A DNA stretch of 64,000 nucleotides from Glycine soja (Eukaryota > Streptophyta > Magnoliopsida > Fabales > Fabaceae). Both the position numbers and the translations under genes were made by a program. The stretch is taken from the NCBI RefSeq assembly GCF_004193775.1, contig NC_041010.1, positions 40,599,562-40,663,561 of the forward strand. The letters run 5' to 3'. Every line of letters starts with the position of its first letter. The stretch's first letter is position 1. Positions 35,988 to 49,371 of this stretch are shown piece after piece. The notes below the pieces were generated by a model. That model was not told where the DNA came from, did not search any database, and saw only the letters and a list, made by a program, of their open reading frames with translations.

Positions 35988-38900
35988 TCACTTTCCCACC
36001 TTGATTTGAAGGTTGCTCATCCCAACATCCACCTTTTCCACACTAGATTCATTTCTCATTTCATTTGGTGTAGACTCTATGCCCTGGAGCCATGGGTGTT
36101 GCAGGCACTGCTGTGCTGTTGGCCGCTTCTCGGGTGCAAAATCAAGAAGTGGTGAAAGAAACTCTGAAAACTCATGAGCATCACGCTCTGAAAATTTATA
36201 TCTAACAACCAACAGTTTGCTTAGCGGCCAAAACTTTAGTCTGCGAATCCTCCTGAGATCTCCATGTCTGTCAAAGAAATCCTTGGATTTTGCTCCAGAA
36301 GTAGCAACCTGCAACATGCAAGATTAGATTTTGCATAATAGCTATTTGAATAATATGCAGAGAGAGAATTTTCTACCTTCCGGGGCATCTTTCCAAGGAG
36401 TTCCATCATCAGGGCAAGGTGATCCTGAAACCAACGTAGCACAAAGTTTTATTACTCTAACATGCAATCTGAGTTATAGACTTCTGTAGTTGTGTCCGTC
36501 AAGTCAAAGCAATCACAACTAACGTATCCTTAATGGTAACTATGATTCAATAGCTTGTCTACTTGCACGTTACAGCTATTTCAACACAGATATAAATCAG
36601 TGGACATGCAAGGAACTCATAATTTCTTCCAATACCAATAGAAAGGATCATAAATACATAGAAAAATTTAAACTATAGATTGATTAATATATGATCTAGT
36701 CATCCGTGGATCACACATTATATTTATCTTGCTTTCAGTCATCAGGAACCAGAAGCAGAAGGAATTCAAAATAGTCATGGGCTTTGAGATACCTATTATA
36801 TGGATTAATCAAAACTATATTCTGAAATCAAATGAAAAATTCTTACTATTGCAAAGTGTCAACTTGACTTCAAATGGACTCATTATCATAAACACTGTCA
36901 TCCATTCATAGAAGATGCGGAACATAATTTAAATAATAATAGTGTACAAACAAAATCAACATACCTCATCCTCACTAAAACCTTGTCCATCCTTGGGAGT
37001 AAATAGCATATCACCAGTGGCAAGCTCAAAAGCAATGCAAGCGAAAGACCACATGTCAACAGAGAATGAATAACCGGCGTGCAGTATTACTTCAGGAGCT
37101 CTGTACTGTCTTGTCTGAATTTCTTCTGCAAACTGCTTATCGGCCCAACAAGCATTTCCAAAATCTACCACCTTGCATCTCACATCAATCCCATCAAGAT
37201 TTCTCTCAGACTTTGGAGCTTCAATTCCTCCTATTGGAGAACTTCTTCCAGATATTTTTGCAACTGCCCTCCTAGCTCTTCTTTTCAACTTTTTCTCAAT
37301 AAGACTAGTAACTCCACCACCATTTATGCTACCCTCGGGCCTCTCTAATATTGGGGTGAGTCCAGATCTAACGGGGTCTTTGCCAGGATCAATGGTAGAA
37401 ACCAGAAGAACATTTTCTGGTTTTAGGTCTGAGTGGATAATACCATGTTCTCTATGCAAATAATCCAAACCAATCAAAATGCACTTGCAAATCTCCCTAA
37501 CTTTATTCAATGGAAGGCCTTTGTACCGATTATATTTGATTAGACGAAGCAAACTATCCCCAAGAAACTCAAGCACCATGCAAAGGTGCTGGCCATTAGG
37601 ACCTGTGTGCTTAAAGTGATCAATCAAATGGACAACACATTTTGAATCCATGTCGGCACCATCAGAAAGGGATGTAAGAACATCAATTTCATGAAGGGCA
37701 GCCTGAACAAACTGGGCCGCACTTTTCTGGATCTTGAGAGCGACATATGCCTGAAAATCAAAATTTAAAATTAGAATATATTGATAAAAAAGAAAAGACT
37801 GCTGGACCAAAATAATAAAAAAGTTATCACTGCCTGAGCAAAATCAATTGGAACTTGGGACACAAGCAGACCTATTTATGGAAAATTTCTTTAATTAAAC
37901 ATGGATACATGAACTATTAGATGAAGAAAGGATAATACTTGGACCTAATTTATAGCAACTACCAGAGGGATTGTGCCACTGTGGAAACACCCCTGCTGGA
38001 TATACAGACAGTGTATATGATATACAGTATACACGTTAAGTTTCCTCTGATTATTTTACCATCTTTTTCTTCTTTCTTTGGACTCCTTTCCTTTTCTAAA
38101 TTTAAGCATTTATCCAGACCCCACAATAATAAAGAAGTGATTTAATGGTAGCAGAAGTTCTGGATCCATGAAGTTAGGAGTGTATGTATAAAAAGGACAC
38201 CCAAGTTAGTATTAGATTTAACTCCTCTAAAGTATCGGTTGCACTTTAGAGAATAAAGTATGAAGTATAATAATTGATTGTAGAATCATAAGTTGAGATT
38301 GTGATACAATATAAGTATGAGTATAACAACCTAAGGGTGTGTTTGGTTTGTATTTCATTTTCTGTTTTTATTTTCTGTTTTCATCTTCTGAAAACTATTT
38401 TCATTTTCAAAAAATTAAAATTCTGAAAATATGTTTAGTTTAACGTCTTGTTTTCTACTTTCAAGAAATAAAAACACTGAAAATGCGTTTTCAAAAGAAA
38501 ATGTATTTTTAGATTTGCTTAAAATTATATTCATTGTCACCGGGTTTTCATTTTACCAAAAATGAGGTTCCTGGTTTCAACTGAAAACGAGATTTTATTG
38601 TTTTCAGTTTTTAGTTCGTTTGAGAAAATATTTTCACTGAAAATGTTTTCAAAAATTCAACCAAACGTATTTTTATTACCATTTTCTATTTCCAATGAAA
38701 ATGAAAATAGAAAATAACCAAACCAAACACTCCCTAAGAATTTGTTAAAAACTACTCCGTTAATTTACCCATCAACTCTCACTTTAGAGAAGTCAAATCT
38801 GTCGTAACATTCAACTTTGCTGGATTAGAACTGAAATTCAGAATGACAGTGTTTCCATAAGCAGCTAACTGTCAACCGTTCAACAAAATTAATGCACACA

Positions 38901-40138
38901 CACAAAAAGACACCAGGTGTTACTATTAAAAAGAAGCGTAAAGCGCATTTACCAAATCAGCAAGAACCTTATAAAAACAAAGAGGCGCAGAGACACATTT
39001 ACTGATTCTTTGCAAGCAGACAAATCTTTGTGTTCCAGGTGATCACATTTTATGATGACCATGTTTGTCATTCCAACATGCAAGTTCTGTTTAAGAATTT
39101 CTGACACATGGGAGTCATAAGGTTGGATTGGTGGTTGAAGGAACAAGGGGGGAGACAGATGGGTTCAAATCCCTTCCAATAGCATTTTAACAAAACCAAT
39201 AACTAACATTTGCTGATAAAAATAAAAAATAAAAGTATTTCTTATACATGTTGAAAAATACAAATACCAACAGAAGAAGTGGCAGCGACATGGGAAGACA
39301 ACAAGGTTGTTCAACATACATATACATCCCAATTCGATCCATTCAATGAAATGTTACCCTTAAGTCAGAAACGGACAACACAAATATACACACATTAGAC
39401 CGAATAAACCAATGTTTCTATTGTATAAAGAAAGGAAAACCTATTGGGAGAGAGAGAGAGAGGAAAAAAAACATAAACAAAAACATCCAATTACATATTT
39501 CAACTTACAATCACAAACACACACACACAAACATATTATGAAACATAATGAAACAACAAAAGGAAAATCTTATAACAACCACTACATAATTCAAAGCAGA
39601 CAAACATGATTAATGAAACACACGAAACCAGCACAGAATCTAACAACGCCCCACCACTCTTACAGATTCAAAACTGATTGCCATAACAACAACAACAAGG
39701 CCTTATCCACCAAGCAAGGTCGACTACATGGATCACACGAAGCCATTCAACTCAAATAAAAACAAACTGATTGCCATAACGATTAAAAGAAAAAGAAAAA
39801 AAAAAAGACCCAACAACTATTCACATCAAAACACAAATCAATCCCAAAAACTGAAAGGCTAGGGGCAATTCAAATTTCAAAACAACCCCTTTGGAAGGAA
39901 ATAAACAAAGAAAGATTAAAAGAATGAAAAAGAGAAGAGTGAGGATCAAACATACAGATGTAGTAGTATCATAGGCAAGCCAAACTGTTGAAAACTGGCC
40001 CCAACCGAGCTTCCTCTGCGCTATGTACCTGCCGCCGGCGAACTGGTCGGCGACTCTTACGGCGTGGTACCCTCCTTTCCGGTAAGAGTCGAACCCCTCA
40101 TCGTCCTCTTCAGAACCAGATGAAGAAGAACACGACAT
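35988..40138 (-). CDS. SRPK-type serine/threonine protein kinase (SR-protein kinase), four exons
   Basis: Exons are 40138-39956, 37750-36965, 36424-36377 and 36308-35988, giving 445 aa with canonical splice sites. The Gly-rich loop is LGWGQFSTVW (about 44-53), Lys67 lies in VALKIQ, and Glu82 is in helix C. The catalytic loop is IHSDLKPEN (Asp169), followed by DFGNACW (257-263) and RQYRAPEVIL. The spacer between the lobes is short (about 178-250) and has a basic KKLKRRARRAVAK patch that could be a nuclear localisation signal. Family members phosphorylate Ser/Arg-rich splicing factors in cytoplasm and nucleus. The C-terminal lobe contains DFAPEKRPTAQQCLQHPWL. I chose the ATG at 40138 because plant SRPKs begin MSCSSSSGSEEDDEG. 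An in-frame ATG nine codons upstream (40165) exists. Intron 1 is 2.2 kb and holds a MITE. Confidence 0.93.
38335..38734. mobile_element. PIF/Harbinger-like MITE in SRPK intron 1
   Basis: This 400-bp element has inverted ends: GGGTGTGTTTGGTTTG on the left against CAAACCAAACACTCCC-type on the right, extending with mismatches into TTTTCATTTTC-type sequence. It is flanked by TAA on both sides (38332-38334 and 38735-38737), the 3-bp duplication expected for PIF/Harbinger. There is no coding capacity. Confidence 0.8.
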
Positions 40139-40984
40139 CACCTTTGATCTATTCAAAAACTTCACCTTTTACTTCAAAATCACACACCCAATGATTCTTC
40201 TTCCTTCTTCTTTCTCTCTATGCTTTGCCACACCCCAAGTTCTGTTCTTTTATTTAATAAAAAAAAAGTTTTTAAATAAATCCCCTTTTGTTTAAATTGT
40301 GACCGAAATTTGAAGCTTTTGTTTCGGAGATGGGAGAGGGGTGTGTGTGGCCTCCTCAAATCACGAGACTCTCTCTTTCAACAATCCTCCACTTTTTTCT
40401 CTATGCTTTTGCTTCTCTTGCAATGGTTCTCTGAAGGTGGTGTGTTGTGTGGGTCTTGTATTTTCATACGGTCTGTTTTTTACTTTCTTAATATTTTTTT
40501 CCCAAAATAACTGTTCATTGTTTGTTTACTATTGTACCCTTTGGCTTCTCAGTTTTGTATGAATTAAAGAAGGGCATTTTGGGGATTTGAATTGTTGGAT
40601 GTTATTTTAGGTGGGGAGGTGTAATCAGGCTCATGAAAAAGGGTTGGGAGTTTGCTGCCCTTTCCTGTGTCACCCATCTGCTTCCTATCTTTACCCTTTT
40701 GCGTGCTTTTTTCTTTCTTTTTTCCCTTAGCACTTGTTTTGTTTCTTTTACCATGTGGTGGTGCTTCTTCTTCAATACCTTGTTTTAGGGGGTGGAAATT
40801 CAAGATTACAACACCCAATTTTGTCATTAGCATACCGTATATTATGTCTTCTCACTTGATAACAAGTCAACCAATCAATGGCAAATAAGTCTCATTATCT
40901 TAATGAGGAGTATAAATTAATTTTTACCCGTGAAATATAATTTTAAGAGTAAACAATATACTTCCCTCAAAAAAGTAAATAATA
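40139..40984. promoter_or_regulatory. 5' leader and promoter region of the SRPK gene
   Basis: The sequence upstream of the ATG is rich in TTC/CTT on the plus strand (GAA-rich leader on the minus strand). No unambiguous TATA box was assigned. Short frames here on both strands have no recognisable protein. The end of the block is the left target repeat of a MITE. Confidence 0.4.
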
Positions 40985-41465
40985 GGCAAAATTACATTTT
41001 TGATCTCTCAGATTGTCTCTAATTTCGAATTTTGTTCCCCAATAAATTAATTCACAAATTTTGTCCTCTTATTTTTTAAAATCATGCAATGTTGGTCCCC
41101 CCCAAGTCACAATTGGACATTGACCGTTAGCAAGTGACGTTTATTGTCACGTGTTACTTTCTTATTGGATGATGACTGTTACGTGTCATGTTTTGATTGG
41201 ATGTCAACTCCATGAAAGATGAAATGCATTGTTGTTTTCATTGACCAATCAGAACATGACACATGGCAATTATCATTCAATAAGAACGTGACACATGACA
41301 CATGACAGTCAACATTCATTTGTAATAGTCAATGTCCAATTGTGGGTTGGGGGGCCAACATTGCATGATTTTGAAAAATAGGAGGACAAAATTTGTAAAT
41401 TAATTTACTGGGGAACCAAATCTGAAATTGGAGACAAATTGGAGAACCAAATTTATAATTTTGGC
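40985..41465. mobile_element. Mutator-like MITE with perfect 9-bp target duplication
   Basis: The element is 481 bp. The outer roughly 180 bp on each side are inverted repeats (about 80 percent by eye) beginning GGCAAAATTA and ending ATTTTGGC. It is flanked by TAAATAATA at 40976-40984 and 41466-41474, a perfect 9-bp duplication diagnostic of Mutator-type transposition. There is no transposase. Confidence 0.88.
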
Positions 41466-41474
41466 TAAATAATA

Positions 41475-44400
41475 TACTTTATCCAATATTCAATATAAGA
41501 CATTGAATTACACATACCAAGAAAATAAATAAATTGATTGGTTTTATTGGTTTTTTTAAATATTAATAATTATCAATTTTATCCTTATTTATAATCATTA
41601 ACTTATTATAATATATAAATATTAAAATCTAAGAACATTATGCATTATTATTAATAAAAAAATCACAAATACTTAGAGTATTTAATAAAGGAATAAATGT
41701 TGAGATTCTAACAAGTTGTTGATATATTTAGTGTTGAACTCAGTTCCCTCAAGTAAAACATCGTATTTGAATCTTGTGAATGAAAAAAAAATATAATTAG
41801 GAAGAAAGATCCCATTAAAGGTGATTAATTAGATTTTTTGACGAAAATTAATTATCAGCAAAACTGATGAATACTTTATATCAATATCACATTGACAAAG
41901 AAAAACAAATGTTGAGATTAAAAAGATGTTTCATAAAAATTGTAAAATATCTTATGAAAAGATCTACCGATTCCTTTTAAACATGTGGATGTAGGTTGGA
42001 AACTATGGGGACAATTGTCCCCACAAAAGTAAATTTTTTTACTCGAATATATTAAATAATTATTGGTTTTGCTCCCATAAAAATAGGGATTGCCCCCATA
42101 AAATATTTTAAAAAAATTATTATCAAAGATAAAGAGAAAATAAATTGATATTAATTTCATCCACTTTATTCTTTGAAATTGTAAAAATTTAGGCATTTTA
42201 CTCTCTTTTTATCTTTTGTAAAAATTTATATTTTTGTCCCACTAAAAAAATTCACTATTACTAGATGATGTCTTATGTTAAGAATCGGAGGAAGTGTGTA
42301 ATAAAGGTGAGCTATATTTTTAAGCTATTATTTAATTACAAATTCACATATATATATCAGATTTGTTAACTTTTTTTAAACCAAAAAATTGCATAATTTT
42401 TTAGCACAAGTATTCAATAACAATCTATAATAAGTATATTATTTTATAACAATTATTTTAAAAATTGTATCTATCCATAGTGTAAATTTTTCGATAAAAT
42501 ATAGAAATAAAAATGTGTTTCGAATAATTAATTATAAATAACTATTTGCCAAATGTGCACTAAATGTCTGACATTGCCAAAACTCGCCAAGTTCAAAGTG
42601 AATTCCTAAAGGTAGTTTTAAAAGTTACACAACCTCAACATTCTTCGAGTTTTTAGTGACTTTGCCGTGCTTGGCAATTATTGCCTTTAGTATAAAACCG
42701 AGAGTGTGGCAATTATTGCCGTGCTTGACATTGCCAATTATTGCTTTTACTACTTACTTCATAGTAGTAAGTAGTAACATCGACTCAATGATAGGTAAAG
42801 AATCTTTGCATTTAATTTGATCAAGTAACTTGAAGACAACTTTGTTGTTAACTTATTGATAGGGAATTTTGGTTAAAGGTTCAAAAATTAATTTAATAAA
42901 CAAATAAATATTTTAATAGAACTTTATTCTTTTTAATCAGAAAAAAAAAATATAACGATGGGAACAAGGGGTTCCCAAAACCCATATACAATGAGAAACA
43001 GAACCAAGTGCAAAGAGTTCCCTGTATATTTGACTATCCATACCATGCCTCCCGTATGACTAGACTCACAGATTCATCAAACCATTTTAATTAGCCTTCT
43101 ATTCCCAACCCATCACAGATTACTCGGGTCTCCCTTTTCATGTTTCCAAATCTGCATATCATTTTTTTCCTATAGTTCTATTTGTACAACGTACAGCAGC
43201 TTCATCAAAGCATGACAGTAACCAATATCAAAATTAACAAAACCTTCTATTCCATTGCCATTTCCCATGAATTTTACCTTGCTGGTACAATTATCCTTCC
43301 CTGAGAATTTACTCTCCCTGGTCACAACAAATAACAAGACAGATAGGGGAAGCTCTCACAACCTTTGATTCAAAATTGATCTAATATTAGAAGACCAGTC
43401 ATATAATGAACATTGAAAGTTCTTTACTTTAGCCCGACTCCATTGCTAGGACCTCACTTTTATTAGTTCCATCATGTGGAACCTACAGACTTGGCTTCCT
43501 TTAAATACCACTTCATTTCTTTATATCCAAATTGTCCACAAAACTGCTAGTCAGACATTCGACCATCTGCGCTTGTTTACCGTGAACCCAACCTGCAAAT
43601 TGCCAATAGAACTCTTTATGTTAATCAAAACATAAGTATTTTAAGTTCTTAAGAAATATCGAATTCTTACAATCATTATAAATATATGTTCGAAAATATA
43701 TTCTCTATTTCAAAAGCATTCTCTTGCTCAAAAGCATTCTCACCTTTATGTTGCCTCATTTCAAACACTGCACAATTGAGAAAATGATAAATCGATTTTT
43801 CATAAACAAATTTTCTCAACTACCCCAACATAACTTTAATAAGAAATTGCATTTGCATAATAAATAAGTATGTTTTTTTATACAATAAAGAGGTATAAGA
43901 AGAGATGTTAAAAAAGTATGAGATAAAAAAAAGGGTAACGTGATATGGATAAAAAAAAGTTGCAATGCAAAAAAAAAAGTGTGTGTATGAATAGGACTCC
44001 TATAACTCAAATATACGGAAATTCATTGGTGCAAGTTGCTTAACACTAAGTCTTTTAACAAAGATTTGGGCTCGACTTATTAGACATGAAGTCGCTCGAG
44101 GTACCACTTCACTCGAAATGGGTGGATCAAGTGGAAGAAGATTAATTGAGTACCAAGTAAAAGCATCAAATATCTCCCGGCCGGTTACAAATAAAATATA
44201 ACTCAAAAATAAAATTGCATTTAATGACTTATGTATGTAATTTTAAAAAAATTATACCGTTATAGTTTTATTAATATTTTAAATAATTTTGACTAAATCT
44301 TTATAGTTTTAAAAATATTTAAATCATGCTTTATTTACTATTGGTCATTAATTTTTAACTATATAAAAACATTTAAAATTCAAATATATTCGAGAAACCT

Positions 44401-46492
44401 TTCTACTTAATTTTTTTTCACATCTCTCCTTCCAAGTATTTCACAAAGCTAAATACTCAAGATTCAAACTGAAGTCACTGGTATTCAGTTGAAAAATCTT
44501 ATGGATCTACACAACTGATGATGCCTTTCTCCTTATACTATTTTATCAAATATATATTTATAGTTTATTTAACATTTTAAAATATATTTTTTATAATTTA
44601 ACAAAAATTATAATATTAACATCTGTGTACCCATAGGTTAGGAGGGGAGAATATACTAAAAATAATTAGTCAAATTTCCTAACGTTGGAGATCAGTCATT
44701 GACAAAATTAATGGATACATCATATCTAACATGGTGACTCAAAAAAAATCTTAACAATTATTCCCTTTGCTTTTTTTTTTATATCCACTTAGGTGGATAA
44801 TAGAAATATTAAAAAATATAATTAATATCATGATTTACTTAAATATTATTGTTAATTTTTTTAATATATTCTCATATATTGTTTCCTTTGCATTTATGTT
44901 AAGTGTATAATTTCTGTTAAAAAAAATGTTAAGTGTATAAAGTATTTATTAATTAAGTAAAAATAAGAATAGAATTAAAAAAGATAGTAATTAATATTTT
45001 ATTGAGTTTTAAAATAAAATAAATAGAAAATAAATTCATTCAAAAGTGGATAGATAAAAGGAAATAGAAATTGATTTTTTTAGGAATATAAGTCAATGTA
45101 TTTTCTTAAATTATAAATATGTATATAAAAATTAGCGAGTTTCCTATGAATTAAATGAACAATAATTTTACATAATTATAAAAATAAAAATATCATTATT
45201 ATTCAACCATATTAATGAATATTTTATCTTGAAAATAAATAAAGTTTAAAGAGTCAATATTTTCGTTAATAATATTAAACATTTTATTTTATTAAATAGA
45301 AATAAATTAGTTAAGAGATAAGACTTTTGAATCTAGAGAAGAAATTGTAAAAATAAGTTATTTAAATCAAAATAAATTATTTATTTATTTAATAATTCAA
45401 CATGGTGCTTCAAAATCCAAAATTTTGAAGAAAAAAGTATATAATGTGTAGAGATTTAAAATTTCAAATTCAAATGATACTTTTCAAAATAGATGATTGT
45501 TACCACAAATGATATTTTTCATAATAGGCTATATTCAAATGTGGGCTATAGGTTCAAATATAGACATGACAAAATGGGTTAGGTTCTAGGATGACTCAAA
45601 ATTGTCAAATGAATTGTAAGCTTGAGTTTTGACTCTACTTGAACTCGAGTTTTTTTAGTTCAATCTAATCATAATTTGAAATATGAAAACACTAAACTTT
45701 CACCAAGTTTGAGTCTTATTTTAGAAGTTTAAATTAAATTCAGAGTTTTTTTTTTGGTAATCTTACCAAAAGTAATGATACAAGGTGTGTATTTTCCTTT
45801 TCACACAATTAATTTATTCTATACCTAAAAGCACAAGCCGTTATCGCTTGAGTCAATCGTTATTATAATTTTTTTACTCATTACAACCCATAACTCAAAT
45901 GTAATTAAGTTGCTAGTCTTGTTAAATCCAAAAAAAAATTGAGACAAACAATGAGGATTTTTCAAATACCTAATGCTACTATTTATAATAATTAAGAAAA
46001 TAGTTTTTGAAAGGAATAAAAAATATAGATAAAAAATAGAATAAGGTATTTAATGAAAGAGAAGTCATGTGATTTAATAAGAAACAAAATATCCCTAGAA
46101 AAATAGTTTTATTTCAAAATGAAGATTAAAAATTACAAAATAGTTATGTACTAATGTTTCCTTACGTACTATTCACCCCATCTTACTCGTTTTTATCCAT
46201 AATAATATAGCCACATAAGGTTTAGTTGTGTGATAGACATGATTCCTTTTTAGGATGATAGACATGATTAATTAAAATGTAAATTAATTTTAGGGAGAGA
46301 AAAAAAAGACTGTTATCCATCTTCCTTGGTAGCTAATTGCTCGTTGCACGAGCCATGCATGATTTGAACATTAATTGAATTTTCTTCATATAAGGGAATC
46401 CGAAAGGTTGCACGAAAGCAACCCCTAAATCCAATCATGTCAAACAAGACAAACGGAATTGTACACAGGAAGAGAATTTTTTTTTCGTCTGA
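41475..46492. other. Long AT-rich gene-free stretch
   Basis: No coding sequence was recognised in about 5 kb. There is a perfect 16-bp palindrome at 42007-42022, and GGCAATTATTGCC occurs twice near 42675 and 42710 within a small duplicated patch. A slightly less AT-rich patch at about 42960-43600 has no recognisable frame. The right end includes the 3' UTR of the amino acid transporter. Confidence 0.45.
42007..42022. repeat. 16-bp perfect palindrome
   Basis: GGGGACAATTGTCCCC is its own reverse complement. It stands in AT-rich DNA near a TTGCCCCCATAAAA-like phrase and may derive from a transposon end. Confidence 0.55.
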
Positions 46493-47776
46493 TCAAGCAT
46501 TAGGGCCAAATATGTTCATTAACGAAGACCAGGTTCCTGTCACTGCAATAACCAACCCAAAAACCACAAGTAGCCCATCACACACCATTTTGCTCCAACC
46601 AATCTCTTCTCTGAACACCAAATAGTGAAACATAGCTGGCAACACAAAGCTAAGAATAACACATACACTACTACCCACCAATGACAAAAAATCTGCAAAA
46701 TTAGGCACCATAAGTGCCACCAAACTCACCCCAAAAACCAACAACCACCTCATCCACAAGCAGAACTTATAGTCACACAACCTTCTCTCAACCACCTCAT
46801 ACACAGGATTCATCATTAGTGGGAAAGTAAAGAACAAGTTGATGCAAAGACCCAACTGCACCAAAGCACTTACCACTCCTTGTCCAAGATTGGTAGTGAT
46901 AATCTCTTGAGTCCCTTCACCAAAAGCAAGGTAACCCAAAGCAGCAAATGATGCATACAACAAAGAAATAAGGAACATCCCTACACCCAAAACCCCACCA
47001 AACTTCTCCTTATCCTTGGCCTCTGCTTCCAAGGGCAAAACCAATCCAATCCCCTCAAATGCATACACAGCCACACCTAAACCATAGAGAAACACGGACC
47101 AGCCCCCAAAGGCTTTCAAAGGAGGCCTATTCTTCATGAACACAAAGACATCATCCACCATCACCACACTCTTGGCTACAATGTCAACAAAATCAGCAAA
47201 AATGCTCAAAGGAGCCAAATGGGTCAATGTTGGGATAGCATTCAGCCCTAATTGAAAGGGAAAACATCCCCACAGAAACAACACCTTTGGCGTGGCGAAA
47301 CCCCAAAACAAGGAGGACCATGATGCTGATGAGGTGTCATCATCACCGGCGAGATAGGCCAACGTGGTGGAAATGAAAATAAGGTAGCTGACGCAGAAAC
47401 CGCAATGAGAAAACACGATCATGACATCAACGAATAGCTTGCCAAGAGGGCCAACAATGGCGTGCCCTAAATCGCCAAAAGAGTTGATTTTGGGGAAGCC
47501 CACGTTAACGTCGTCGTTGGAATGTTCAAGCTTGCGGCGAGTGTGGACGAGGAGGATCATGCAGTGGTAAGTGAGGAACGCCACGAGGAAGAGCATGAGC
47601 ATACCCGTGACCCAACCCGTTTTCTTGAAGCTGTAAGGGAGCCCTAGCACGCCAGAACCCACAATGGATATGAAGATGTTGGCCAGGGTCTTGAATTTTG
47701 AGGAGAGAGGGGGTGCGTTCGAGAGAAAAGGGGTTTCAACATTATTATTATTATTATTATTATTGTGAAAACCCAT
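46493..47776 (-). CDS. AVT3-type vacuolar amino acid transporter (AAAP family)
   Basis: A single-exon gene of 427 aa from the chosen ATG. The family exports neutral amino acids from the vacuole to the cytosol. Landmarks are PPLSSKFKTLANIFISIVGS, GVLGLPYSFKKTGW (first helix), YHCMILLVHTRRKL, INSFGDLGHAIVGPLGK, WGCFPFQLGLNAIPTLTHLA, FEGIGLVLPLEAEAKDKEKF, LGYLAFGEGTQEIITTNLGQ, INLFFTFPLMMNPVYE, VPNFADFLSLVGSSVC and FREEIGW. These match Arabidopsis AVT3A along its whole length as I recall it, with about 11 membrane helices expected. I chose Met at 47776 because AVT3 proteins start MGF. An in-frame ATG at 47821 would add 15 residues. An ATT microsatellite gives a run of eight Asn at positions 5-12. 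Confidence 0.93.
   Translation of the reverse strand: MGFHNNNNNNNNVETPFLSNAPPLSSKFKTLANIFISIVGSGVLGLPYSFKKTGWVTGMLMLFLVAFLTYHCMILLVHTRRKLEHSNDDVNVGFPKINSFGDLGHAIVGPLGKLFVDVMIVFSHCGFCVSYLIFISTTLAYLAGDDDTSSASWSSLFWGFATPKVLFLWGCFPFQLGLNAIPTLTHLAPLSIFADFVDIVAKSVVMVDDVFVFMKNRPPLKAFGGWSVFLYGLGVAVYAFEGIGLVLPLEAEAKDKEKFGGVLGVGMFLISLLYASFAALGYLAFGEGTQEIITTNLGQGVVSALVQLGLCINLFFTFPLMMNPVYEVVERRLCDYKFCLWMRWLLVFGVSLVALMVPNFADFLSLVGSSVCVILSFVLPAMFHYLVFREEIGWSKMVCDGLLVVFGLVIAVTGTWSSLMNIFGPNA
47738..47764. repeat. ATT microsatellite inside the transporter coding region
   Basis: ATT repeats on the plus strand (AAT/AAC Asn codons on the minus strand) encode eight consecutive Asn near the N terminus, before the first membrane helix, where length change should be tolerated. 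Confidence 0.9.
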
Positions 47777-49325
47777 TGGGATATATGATGAATTAATCAA
47801 GGTGCTTCTTCTGCAAACCACAGGTCTCCTCTTTCACCTCTTGGACGCACACTCAGACATTAAATGTGACTATCTCTCACAGCAGAGATATTTAAACCTT
47901 AGTTGGTCACGTTGTGGGAGATTACTCTCTTCTGCTAAACCAAACCCCCCGTTGGCTGCAAAATGAAGGGTGATATGGGTGCAGAAGAAGCAACAACGTA
48001 CACGCAGAGGGAGGAGAAGGTGCGTGATTATTGTGAAGGTTAATTGAAAATTATGAGAAATTTGTGTGATGATGTGTGGGGAAGAGGGTGTGGTGTGACC
48101 TTAAGTCAAGGTTTGGCAAATGCTAATAATAATACAGTAAATATATAGCAATGGGTTGTGGAATAATATATAAGATGGAAAAATGAGCATTGATTATCTA
48201 ATGTGGTGTTGTTAGATTTAAATTTGTTGGGTGAAAAATAGAAAACATGGGGAAAAAATTGGAAGGAAGAATATTCATTCATCTTGCTCTCACACCGGAA
48301 GATAATCATTTGTGCCTTTGGGCACATGTCATGAAAAAACTTATTTATAAGGAAAAAAATCATTTTATCTTTTAATTTTGTGAAAGAAAAAAGGTTTTTT
48401 TAGGAATAAGAAAAAAGTTAATTATATATGTAATCTATTATACTGACAAATATCCACTTTTGTCTCCATATTTTTTTGGATTATTTTCTTCTTTAACTAA
48501 CATCTTAACTATACTATTATTATGTTAAGTTATAGCTGCATATAAAAAACATCACTCTCACTCTACTAATTACATATAAAGTTTAACTAGTCCAGTAGTT
48601 CATACCTTGCACAGGTAAGTCTATAATATACAAAATTTATATGTTAAATTTTTTTAATATACAAAATATATAAATTCTTTCATACAAAATAATATATATA
48701 TATATATATATTATGGTGTAATTCATTAAAAAAATTATTTAATCATGATTTTTATATTATTAAACATTTTAAAATAATATATTAGATGTGTATTCAAATA
48801 TTTAAAATATAAATAAACAAGAAATAATATATTGATATATATATATATACATACATATATATATATATATATATGTATGTATATATTCAAATAATTGTAT
48901 ATTTTAAAAATATATATATATATATATATTATTTAAATAACTGTTTTGAAAATTTATTTTTTGTATTTATATATAAGTTACATTTATACACAATTTTAAT
49001 AAGAAATATTTATAGTGAAAAATATTTAAAATTACAATTTATAATTTTTCTTCTTTAAAATGCATTCTTTCCTTATAGAAAGATTCATTGAAAAATATTA
49101 ATTAAAAAATAAATACACCTAAATATTACATTTAAATTATATTAATTAGCAGTTATAAATAACGTGAGATCGACCTAGTGTAAATAACCTGTTTCTTTAC
49201 ATAGGTATAAGTTTATAGTTTATAGTTTTTATATTGTTAACTTTTTTTAATTTTAAAAAAAATATGTTGTGTAATGTATAGAAATACTTAAAAATATATA
49301 TACAAATAATAATGAATTTATAAAA

Positions 49326-49371
<46 letters not shown>

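Noticed and set aside
46437..46625. Plus-strand 62-aa frame
   Set aside because: It is antisense to the 3' end of the amino acid transporter.
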